From the NCBI GenBank assembly GCA_003194525.1, contig NBIV01000646.1, positions 1 to 21,384 of the forward strand: DNA of 21,384 nt, written 5' to 3'. The first letter of the stretch is position 1. Every line of letters begins with the position of its first letter. Source of the DNA: Gracilariopsis chorda (lineage: Eukaryota > Rhodophyta > Florideophyceae > Gracilariales > Gracilariaceae). Below the pieces are notes generated by a model. It was given only the letters and a program-made list of their open reading frames with translations, was not told where the DNA came from and searched no databases. Positions 1 to 8,307 of this stretch are shown here, piece by piece. A program made the translations under genes and the position numbers.

Positions 1-33
1 GCTTTGACCGACACGGCGCGGTAGTGTGGACAA

Positions 34-40
34 TATATAA
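34..40 (+). promoter_or_regulatory. TATA box of the antisense gene, copy 1
   Basis: TATATAA lies on the plus strand 190 bp before the first ATG of the antisense ORF (230). It is identical to the copy at 6788-6794. The promoter role is inferred. Confidence 0.45.
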
Positions 41-229
41 GAAGCCACCGCCGCCGCCGTCGAGGCGTGCGCTTGTCTCGGTAGCAACGCCAGTGAATAG
101 CCCACTAGTTGAGTAACTAGGAGGGGCTTGGAGGCATTGCCGTGCATCTCTTTGTGGATACCAAAGCGAAACAAGGGCGGCGTAGCGAAGCAGTGCGATA
201 ACCGAACAACAGAAGTAGGCAGAGCCAGA

Positions 230-1524
230 ATGAAACGCATGATAAAGAAACGGGGAGCATGGCACGATGCGCGACTCGGCGCGCTTGGGAGAATCACGAA
301 GTGTTCGAACGTTCATGGCCAAAGCTGCAGAGACCACAGCGGGGTGGTGCTATATGAGCATGGTGACAATAGCCAGTCGAGGCTTACGTGTACACGATCG
401 TCGGATGTGAAATGGGTCATGGAAGAAGTAATTAGGATTGCGAGACGGGACTGCAATGGACGTGAGCGGTACATGCTGGAGCATTTGTGTGGCGACCATC
501 GTCTGGTCAGAAGAGAAGAAATGAAGAAAATTGCAGGGAGTGCCATAACCAGTGGTGCTTCGAGCGGCCAGGAAAATACTTGCACCATGATCTTGCATTC
601 CGCATGGGGTTGTATGAACAGGAGAAGAGTGCAGAAGAGTGGGGTGTGGACACGGTTATGTTCATCCCGCACAGTACGGTGCTGCGAACTTCAGTAGGTG
701 TACAGCGAGTAGTTGGTCCCGGTACTATGGTAGAATCATGATGAACCGCGTTATGGTTGGCATGAAGTGAACTTGTATACCCTTAGTGGAGTTGGACTGG
801 TGAATGTATTGGCACATCAGGGTATTTGGAATGGGGGCATACCCTTCAGTACTGAGCACGATTACTTGACGGACTCCACCACAATACATCCACCAATTGT
901 GTGGATGCAGTTGAATGCCTTGACTACTACTGCGTCCGTAATCCGTTTGTGCCGATTCGGGTCTCTAGTTGCGGAGCGCGACCTGTGACTGAAGAATCAA
1001 AAAGGTTCGCACTTAAGGAGGAGCGTATGGAGATTTGCCGAACAAGGGAACTATGCTTGCAGGCATCATTGGTTAGTGGAATTGCGAGGGCAATCGGTCA
1101 CGAATACGCTCGGGAAGTGATGCTCAACGGAACGATCCGGTCATGATCTCATTTACCAGTGCAAGTAAAATGGATCAACAACAACGCGAAAAGGGTGGCG
1201 CTGAACAGGGTATGCATCAGCAAGGAGCGGTCGGTAGACAGAATTGGTTGGTTGTTAGGACAAACCGACGGGGTCTTCCTTGTTCGACTGCGAGGAAGGA
1301 ATGTGGATCACGTTGTCTGTGTTGACGCGAAGTTGAGACAGATCTTGGATGCTGTCGAACAATATCCGCTTCAGCTGAGCGAAGAATCGTTGAGGTGTTG
1401 TTTGGGAGATACCAATAATTTCGAGAAAGTACTCGAGATACGCATGATAGTGGAGCGAATGGTCTCGCACCGGAAGAGTAGAAATGGTTCGTCGAAGCGA
1501 ATGCGAAAGAGAGCTAGGAGCTAG
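230..1524 (+). pseudogene. Antisense ORF of the copia element, copy 1, frameshifted
   Basis: This is the copy 1 counterpart of the intact ORF at 6984-8282, in the opposite orientation to gag-pol. The start is the first ATG after the TATA box at 34-40 and the stop is at 1522-1524. It is broken by about eight single-base indels relative to copy 2, near 288, 330, 549, 717, 734, 889, 1137 and 1166, almost all in runs of the same base. Only the last part, from about 1168 on, stays open in frame; it holds the putative catalytic His and Asp. One substitution (near 665) changes a leucine of copy 2 to proline. Because substitutions are nearly absent, the breaks may be sequencing error rather than true inactivation. 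Function is discussed under the intact copy. Confidence 0.7.
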
Positions 1525-1548
1525 CGATAGAAGTAGAAGAAAGACAAC

Positions 1549-4500
1549 CTAGGAAGCGTTGAGAAACTTTTGCAATGATTCCGGAATGAGTCCCTCCGTC
1601 ATCGATTGGTTCAAGTACTTGAAGGCGTGAGGGTTGATCTTTGTCAATGCGTCAGCTAGGTTCAAGGGTCCCGGTATCCAAATCAACTTGTTGATCTCGT
1701 TCGATTCAAAAGAATCACGTAGTCGAGCGACCGTGGGTCTCAATCGAAAGTCCTTTTGCTCGTGGAGAGTCGAAATGGTGGTGAAAAGACCATTTGAGTC
1801 GACCAGGAGTGTCAGACGAGGGCGTGGTCGATTCCCATTCATTGACATAATGTAGGCAAGGGTTTCAGACATGTGTATTGCTCGATCAGCTGTGTACGCA
1901 GCTGCCAGGATTTCTGCGCCAGCCGATGAGAATGAAACACGGTTTTGCTTTGAGCTATGCCAATCGATGTGGTGGTGCACAATGCCATTCTTCGAGTCGA
2001 ATATTACGCCAGTTAGCGAGCCGGTTTGTCCATACGATGACGTTCCAGAGGCTGCATCACTCAGGCTGAGTACTTGGAGAAGCTCAGGTTTGCTTTGAAG
2101 TGGTTCTTGCGGAGATTTGAAGTAAAGGTGAGGTTTCAGGGAACGAATGTGTGTCAGGGCAGCGTTAAGTTGACGAATGTTTGACACTTTGAGTTTCGAC
2201 ACATATTGCTGCATCTTGCTAGCGACAAGAGAAGCTTGCGGGAGTATGCCATGTCCCAGGAAATTCAGTTTGCCAGTTAGTCTCTGATATTCCCCGATTT
2301 CCTGTAGCGTGCAAGGTTCATCGTTTTGTTTCTTGCGCGAAGGGGTGAGATCAATACGGGTAATTGAGCTCAGGAATTCATCCATGTTGATGGATACGGA
2401 GAAGTCTGGGTGTTGTCGAATGAAAAGACGATTGAACACGATGTCTGACTCAGAGCTGAATCTTCCAACATCAAACTTCGCAGATATGGACTTCTGGAAT
2501 TGTTGGATAGCTTCAGGGCTCTCCAGCGAAGATCATGTCGTCGACAACTTTGGCAAGGATAAGCGTGAGCTTACTTCTCTTCCACAGAAGAAAGAACTGA
2601 GGAACACCAGGAAGATCGACGAATCCCTGCTCAAAGAGCCAGTTTCTCAACACAGAGTTGCCAAAGCCGGCCTGACTCTACGAGGCCGTAGGCTGTAGGT
2701 GGCTAGGAGTTTCCATACCTCATCGACAAATTTCGTCCATCTCGTGGAGGTTTCATGTAAATGTCCCTATTCAGTTTTCCAGCTTGAAGATATGCGGATT
2801 TTACATCAAGGGAGGCGAGAGTGAAATGAAACACTGTCGCAAGAGATAGAAGCAATCTAAGAGTAGGAAACTGGGCCGTTGAGGAATCAGAGCGCAAATC
2901 GTGCTTCTGCTTGTCTTTGTTACCATGAGGAACAAGACGACACTTCAGTTTCAACTGGTTGCTTTCCCCATCGTGCTTGATTACGAAGAAGTGATGTGAC
3001 GAAATCAAGTTGGCATTACGAGGAAGAGAGCGTATGGAAACAGGTACATAGGCCTTCCGTTCGGCATATGACTTCTTTTCCTTTTCAATAGCCTCATCTA
3101 GCAACCAACGTGGGGCACATTGAAGTTTATGCTCCGACAAAGGTTCGTTGCCGAGACATTGATAGAGGTTTCGGAGTATTGTCTGCTTTGCGGAGGTCAA
3201 GGTCGTGGATTTAGGCACGGTGCTCTTGACTGAGGCGTACTGACCAATATCCTTTGACGGGTGGTTGACTGGTGTGACCAGTGCGCTTTGAGCAAGGTAA
3301 GCAACGCTAGAGGATGATCATTCCAATCGGCATAGTCGGATTGGTTGAAGTCAGTGTCGAATGGAAAAAGAGTTGGTAGGTCATCTGACACTGTCACTAA
3401 CTCGTTGTTTTGTGTGTTGTCAACGGGTGGTGAAATTGGACTTTCCGAGGTTGGATTTGTGGCCCGGTCAAGGACAAGTTCATTCCATCCAAGTTCTATT
3501 TCTTCCACTTCGCGAAGTAGGTTAGACTTGGGTTGGAGGCGTAAGTCTTCATACGCTACCGTATGGCTGTATCCTTTGAGATTCTTTGTCGAGGATACGA
3601 TTACATAGTGTTCACTCGCTTCCTTGACGAATCCGGAATACCATTTTCCTCGTTTGGTTCCCTTTTTGAAGAAGTACACAGGGGTGCTAGGTTTAAGGAG
3701 AGTTTGGTGGAGGCAGTTCACATTCCTCGAACGAATGAAGCGATGGAGAGCATGGCGAGCAGTTTTCTCGTAATATGCGGAGAGAAGCTGCTTGCTGACG
3801 GGGTCTGATCGAGTCCTGACAATGCGGACGGTATCCACGCGCAAGTTCAAAACTTGACATGAATCTTGAGCCTGTGAGACTGTTCTTAAGAAAGACCGCT
3901 CGAGCGACAATCTCTTGATCAGAGTGAACTGGAAGTCCGTTAGCGGCAGCGAAGCCTCTTTCTTTAATCAGCTTTTGGGCAAAATATCGAATAGCTTCAT
4001 GAGATGATTCTGCAATGCCTAACTTGTTGTGGCGTCGTGCAGGCCGAGGTTTGTATTGGATGTTGTGTGAGGCGCACATGGTTAAGAAGTCGCCCTTGAA
4101 GAACTCAGGGTCCGCTGATAGTTCAACGGGTGGTCCGTTGATGCTAATCCAGTGGGTATTGAGACACTTCGACGCTTCTTTCATTGTGCGTGAGAAACAC
4201 AGGGCCGCTGCAGAAAAACCCGTTGCAGCGTCCTTCATGTGTAAAATTGGAAGGTTTCCAAGTTCCGCGATGAACATGAAATCCAACTGCACATGTTCGT
4301 TGAACTCTTTCAACAACCGAGAAAACGAAACCTTGCGAGATGCAAGTGGCCTTCCTGTTGAGGCACAGGTCTTGCAAGATGAGTACGCCTCACTTAGCAG
4401 TGACTCCAAGGTTCTGGTTTAGTACTCCTGCACGGCTACAAATCCTTTTCATGTCCCTTGGATTGAAGTGTGTGTAGAGGTGGAAACGCTTCGCGAATCG

Positions 4501-5196
4501 TTCCTCATTTTCGATTAGTTTCTTGGCAGAGCGTCCTTTCCTGGGTTGAGCCAACATCGATCTTACGGAAGTTGTGCATGAAGGAACGAGCAGGATATGA
4601 ATTCTTTTATTCAAGTCACTTCCTGTGTGGTAAGTTGGTATAACAACCGGGACAGAGTTCGAGACAGTTCCTGTTGGGGCTTTGATCTGGCTTTGTTCGC
4701 CGAGAATGTCGCATTGTGAAAGAACGTCAAGTCCAATGAGCAAAGGGCAGGTTCCTTCAACGACGTAGAAATGGATGGAAAACGAATTTTCTCTCTCATC
4801 ACTGCTGTGGAGAGTCCATTTGGCGAACGTTGGTTTGGCATCTACACAGTCTTTGCCAAAACCATGGAGGAAAGGCGAGCAGTCAAGATCTTCCAGAACT
4901 ATTTCTATCCCCATTGACGTGCAAAGTTGGGCAATAGAGTCGAGTCCACCAACACTTTTTGGACAACCAGGGTCGATAATGGGGTTCGGATCAGTTGAAA
5001 AGCTTATGATGTCCGAATTGGCTCCTTCCCCGCAGTTAAAGATGACTGCGTTGAGAGGGGTTGGAGCCCTGACGAAAAGACTTGTCGTTGGTGTCAGGTG
5101 GCTTTTGATGAGCGTATTTTTCCTTTCGAAGACGTTTGGTCTGGAAACTCGGTTCTTTGCATTGCGAGTCGCCTCTGATGTGGTCCCTCTTCCCAC
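1549..5196 (-). pseudogene. pol: Copia pol (protease-integrase-RT-RNase H), copy 1, frameshifted
   Basis: The polyprotein for the retrotransposition cycle is read right to left. The protease has motif IIDPGCPKSVGG (about 4945-4980), a D-P-G variant of the usual D-S/T-G. The integrase has an H-x3-H ... C-x2-C zinc motif (about 4480-4370) and a catalytic core with D in VQLDF, D in SADPEF and E in LGIAESS. Reverse transcriptase includes LDVKSAYLQA (about 2800), but the V-V-D-D region (about 2540) is disrupted by frameshifts. RNase H has SDAASG, AGAEIL and LLVDSNGL, ending with LADALTK near the C-terminus. Frame changes relative to copy 2 lie near 4418, 3826, 3802, 3311, 2740, 2693, 2640 and 2516. 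Unlike copy 2, the integrase tryptophan codon near 4148 is intact, and the run of four Cs at about 5028 keeps the protease in frame with its upstream overlap. The upstream limit is uncertain because the frame overlaps gag. Confidence 0.9.
5035..5041 (-). promoter_or_regulatory. Possible programmed +1 frameshift site at the gag stop, copy 1
   Basis: The last sense codon of gag is CTT, followed by TAA and C. Slipping one base forward reads TTT AAC and enters the pol frame, which continues unbroken into the protease. The heptamer resembles the CUU-stop-C class of +1 shift sites (bacterial release factor 2 uses CUU UGA C). Because pol is open well upstream, the shift could occur elsewhere in the overlap; the role is inferred. 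Confidence 0.35.
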
Positions 5197-6362
5197 AATC
5201 GTAGCAGTACGTATCCTTGATGTCCGTTTCTGCGCTTCTTGTTCGAACCTTGTTTACCTTTCGACAAGCGATTACGAGAACTGAGATCGGATGGTCTGCG
5301 AGACGAGGCTGAACCAGGGTTATCGGAATGCTTTTGGAAGGCAGCGAGAGCTCTTTGGATACGGTTCTCAACCAGGATGTCGACGGGCTGAGTAGCAATG
5401 TTCTCGATGTCGTTCTTGGTGTACTGCTTTTCCATCTTCTTCGAAGTGAAAGCAAGGTTTCGTATCACCGTGACTGCGTCATCGAGATTCAAGCGACGTC
5501 GAGGAGTTGTCGAGAACATATCGTCGCTAGTATGCGTTTCGTTGCTTCCAGTTTTAAGATGATCGATCTGCTCCCTGTTCGAGTCCAGGAGTTGACTAAC
5601 ACCTTGTACCATGTCAGTAGCTTTGCGACGAACGGTATTAGCGTTGTCGGTAGGCTGTGGTCCTGTTTCGTCATTTTTCACAAGATCGGATAACCTATCG
5701 AACATTTGGAGCAGAGCCTGATGCGTTGAGGAGTTGATCGACATTTTAAGATCAGCGTCCACCTTTTTGCGAGATTCAGCTAAAGCAACCAACTGAAGAA
5801 TCGCATTCGTCAATGTTTCTTCACTCAGCATGGCATTATTGAGGAGTGTAATGGCCAATACTTCGCTAACCTGTGACGAAGTCGAGACACCCACATGCAT
5901 CAAATGATCGGCAGCAAGACTTCGGAAACGAGCGACGAAAGCCTTCAAATCTTCACTACGGCGACGCTTGCACTGCATGACCTGTGTAAAAGAGGTGATG
6001 AGGCGAGTGACTACTGCAATAGGAGGGTCGACAGCAATCAGCTGAACGATTTCCTTGACAGCCTGAAGTTGATCATCTTGTTTGTAATCGATGAGCTTAC
6101 TTCTTTTTGCTTCGTCAACAACACGTTTCTGCTCTCTGGACAAACCGCGGTCGTATAGTTGGCGACCAATTGTAGCGTACACGGTTTTGTACATTTTGTC
6201 CTCTCCAAGGTTTGCAGCTGCCTGAATAGTTTCGACCCATCGCGTAACATCCTTCCTGTACTCTTGGAAGTCGCCTTGCGGGTCAAACATTGGCGGGTCG
6301 CTGGGAGCGAGCGACTTTGGGAGTGTTGGAGCTGGGCCCATAACTGGGGTAGAGTTGGACAT
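5036..6362 (-). pseudogene. gag: Copia gag (capsid-nucleocapsid), copy 1, one frameshift
   Basis: This is the structural protein that packages the element's RNA. I start at the ATG at 6362 (MSNSTPVMG); a longer frame reaches 6473 only through a TTG. The product is about 441 codons. It has an N-terminal helical region typical of copia gag and, near the C-terminus, a zinc knuckle CYDCGKRDHIRGDSQC with spacing C-x2-C-x4-H-x6-C, where x4 between H and C is usual. An extra T at about 5226-5228, absent from copy 2, shifts the frame just before the knuckle. The stop (TAA, 5036-5038) sits inside the sequence CTTTAAC, and the pol frame (+1) is open through and upstream of it. Confidence 0.85.
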
Positions 6363-6452
6363 GGTCGCGCTCGAGGACTTCTTCGTCAGCGCACAGAAAG
6401 GGGAACGAGGAGCGATTGAATCTCTTCTTGGGCTTCTTGCCTTCGCTTCCCC

Positions 6453-6471
6453 GGGCCGGTTGGTCCGGCCC
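6453..6471. repeat. Hairpin in gag leader (7-bp GC stem, 5-nt loop)
   Basis: GGGCCGG, TTGGT, CCGGCCC forms a perfect 7-bp stem in the transcribed leader just inside the LTR. On the minus strand it contains TGGGCCGGACC, which begins TGG as primer binding sites do, so it could be part of the PBS or a packaging signal. Neither is proven. Confidence 0.5.
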
Positions 6472-6478
6472 AATTTAT

Positions 6479-6610
6479 TGAGTAGTCCAAGCCAAAAATG
6501 CTCCGAGTATCCTCCTCAGCAGCGCGAGCAGCGCCCGAGCTCACTGAACTACATCTGGGTAGTGATAGTGATCTTAGTGATAGGACTGTCTAGTAGGACA
6601 GGCTGTTACA
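6479..6610 (-). repeat. Shared LTR between the two copia copies (about 130 bp)
   Basis: On the minus strand the LTR would begin TGTAACAGCC at 6610, directly after a purine tract, the expected 3' LTR start. It serves as 3' LTR of the right copy and 5' LTR of the left copy. The other end must be CA before the gag leader; CTACTCA ending at 6479 is my best guess and is followed by an AATAAA-like run. It contains three copies of AGTGAT (6561-6566, 6567-6572, 6576-6581). The window holds no second complete LTR to align, so the left edge is uncertain by tens of bases. Confidence 0.5.
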
Positions 6611-6622
6611 CCCCCCTCCTTT
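6611..6622 (-). promoter_or_regulatory. Polypurine tract of the right copia copy
   Basis: The minus strand reads AAAGGAGGGGGG immediately before TGTAACA. An uninterrupted purine run abutting a TG terminus is the standard primer site for plus-strand DNA synthesis, and it fixes one LTR boundary at 6610/6611. Confidence 0.6.
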
Positions 6623-6787
6623 GTGCGGAACGGGGCAGAACTTTGCGGACAATAACGGACGGAACGATATGCAGTTCGCACACAAAAAAAACTTCTTAGT
6701 AGAACAAAGCGATTTGAAACAGTAGAACCGACAGGAAAATTTGAACAGCGGTCGGCTTTGACCGACACGGCGCGGTAGTGTGGACAA

Positions 6788-6794
6788 TATATAA
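6788..6794 (+). promoter_or_regulatory. TATA box for the antisense gene
   Basis: TATATAA on the plus strand lies 190 bp before the ATG at 6984, with no ATG between them. It is outside the LTR as delimited by the polypurine tract, so the antisense gene may have its own internal promoter. The reverse complement is also TATA-like, so a role for the minus strand is not excluded. Confidence 0.5.
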
Positions 6795-6983
6795 GAAGCC
6801 ACCGCCGCCGCCGTCGAGGCGTGCGCTTGTCTCGGTAGCAACGCCAGTGAATAGCCCACTAGTTGAGTAACTAGGAGGGGCTTGGAGGCATTGCCGTGCA
6901 TCTCTTTGTGGATACCAAAGCGAAACAAGGGCGGCGTAGCGAAGCAGTGCGATAACCGAACAACAGAAGTAGGCAGAGCCAGA

Positions 6984-8282
6984 ATGAAACGCATGATAAA
7001 GAAACGGGGAGCATGGCACGATGCGCGACTCGGCGCGCTTGGAGAATCACGAAGTGTTCGAACGTTCATGGCCAAAGCTGCAGGAGACCACAGCGGGGTG
7101 GTGCTATATGAGCATGGTGACAATAGCCAGTCGAGGCTTACGTGTACACGATCGTCGGATGTGAAATGGGTCATGGAAGAAGTAATTAGGATTGCGAGAC
7201 GGGACTGCAATGGACGTGAGCGGTACATGCTGGAGCATTTGTGTGGCGACCATCGTCTGGTCAGAAGAGAAGAAATGAAGAAAATTGCAGGGAGTGCCAT
7301 AACCCAGTGGTGCTTCGAGCGGCCAGGAAAATACTTGCACCATGATCTTGCATTCCGCATGGGGTTGTATGAACAGGAGAAGAGTGCAGAAGAGTGGGGT
7401 GTGGACACGGTTATGTTCATCCTGCACAGTACGGTGCTGCGAACTTCAGTAGGTGTACAGCGAGTAGTTGGTCCCCGGTACTATGGTAGAAATCATGATG
7501 AACCGCGTTATGGTTGGCATGAAGTGAACTTGTATACCCTTAGTGGAGTTGGACTGGTGAATGTATTGGCACATCAGGGTATTTGGAATGGGGGCATACC
7601 CTTCAGTACTGAGCACGATTACTTGACGGACTCCACCACAATACATCCCACCAATTGTGTGGATGCAGTTGAATGCCTTGACTACTACTGCGTCCGTAAT
7701 CCGTTTGTGCCGATTCGGGTCTCTAGTTGCGGAGCGCGACCTGTGACTGAAGAATCAAAAAGGTTCGCACTTAAGGAGGAGCGTATGGAGATTTGCCGAA
7801 CAAGGGAACTATGCTTGCAGGCATCATTGGTTAGTGGAATTGCGAGGGCAATCGGTCACGAATACGCTCGGGAAGTGATGCTCAACGGAACGATCCCGGT
7901 CATGATCTCATTTACCAGTGCAAGTAAATGGATCAACAACAACGCGAAAAGGGTGGCGCTGAACAGGGTATGCATCAGCAAGGAGCGGTCGGTAGACAGA
8001 ATTGGTTGGTTGTTAGGACAAACCGACGGGGTCTTCCTTGTTCGACTGCGAGGAAGGAATGTGGATCACGTTGTCTGTGTTGACGCGAAGTTGAGACAGA
8101 TCTTGGATGCTGTCGAACAATATCCGCTTCAGCTGAGCGAAGAATCGTTGAGGTGTTGTTTGGGAGATACCAATAATTTCGAGAAAGTACTCGAGATACG
8201 CATGATAGTGGAGCGAATGGTCTCGCACCGGAAGAGTAGAAATGGTTCGTCGAAGCGAATGCGAAAGAGAGCTAGGAGCTAG
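6984..8282 (+). CDS. Antisense ORF in the copia element; possible papain-like cysteine protease
   Basis: This 432-codon ORF runs opposite to gag-pol, between pol and the 3' LTR. I chose ATG 6984: it is the first ATG after the TATA box at 6788 and has A at -3. The frame is open from TTG 6882, from which residues are numbered here. I do not recognise the family. The C-terminal third shows a protease-like pattern: RELCLQASLVSGIARAIG (candidate nucleophile C311 at a helix start), NVDHVVCVDAKLRQILDAVE (candidate H396 in a beta strand, D409), then LSEESLRCCLGD. This Cys, then His-strand, then Asp order fits papain-like or OTU-like folds. The last 20 residues are strongly basic and could be nuclear targeting. 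No signal peptide or membrane segment is evident. The stop is 25 bp from the pol stop, tail to tail. Copy 1 carries the same ORF with indels. The protease idea is inference; a DNA-binding or regulatory protein is an alternative. Confidence 0.65.
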   Translation: MKRMIKKRGAWHDARLGALGESRSVRTFMAKAAGDHSGVVLYEHGDNSQSRLTCTRSSDVKWVMEEVIRIARRDCNGRERYMLEHLCGDHRLVRREEMKKIAGSAITQWCFERPGKYLHHDLAFRMGLYEQEKSAEEWGVDTVMFILHSTVLRTSVGVQRVVGPRYYGRNHDEPRYGWHEVNLYTLSGVGLVNVLAHQGIWNGGIPFSTEHDYLTDSTTIHPTNCVDAVECLDYYCVRNPFVPIRVSSCGARPVTEESKRFALKEERMEICRTRELCLQASLVSGIARAIGHEYAREVMLNGTIPVMISFTSASKWINNNAKRVALNRVCISKERSVDRIGWLLGQTDGVFLVRLRGRNVDHVVCVDAKLRQILDAVEQYPLQLSEESLRCCLGDTNNFEKVLEIRMIVERMVSHRKSRNGSSKRMRKRARS

Positions 8283-8307
8283 CGATAGAACGTAGAAGAA
8301 AGACAAC

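Larger units (their letters stand above)
1..6610 (-). mobile_element. Ty1/copia LTR retrotransposon, copy 1 (left end cut by window)
   Basis: On the minus strand the order is LTR (about 6610-6479), gag (6362-5036), then pol with protease, integrase, reverse transcriptase and RNase H down to 1549. Integrase before reverse transcriptase is diagnostic of the Ty1/copia group. Left of pol, on the plus strand, is an extra antisense ORF (230-1524). Position 1 aligns with 6755 of copy 2, so the window opens inside the element, about 145 bp short of where its 3' polypurine tract and 3' LTR should be. Relative to copy 2 it has many single-base indels in homopolymers that break all three genes. Confidence 0.9.

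Noticed and set aside
6755..6900. Placing the LTR over the TATA-containing region, ending at GTGCA near 6900
   Set aside because: The region is shared by both copies only because both contain it; the strong purine tract directly abutting TGTAACA at 6610/6611 is a better LTR boundary, making this region internal.
6882..6983. A longer version of the antisense protein beginning at TTG 6882
   Set aside because: The first 34 codons have no ATG. The ATG at 6984 is the first one after the TATA box and has a good context, so the upstream part is probably leader.
6590..7420. A 276-codon minus-strand ORF that could be an env-like gene downstream of pol
   Set aside because: It is the complement of the longer 466-codon plus-strand frame, shows no domain-like pattern, runs into the LTR and does not start near the pol stop. 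I regard it as a shadow.
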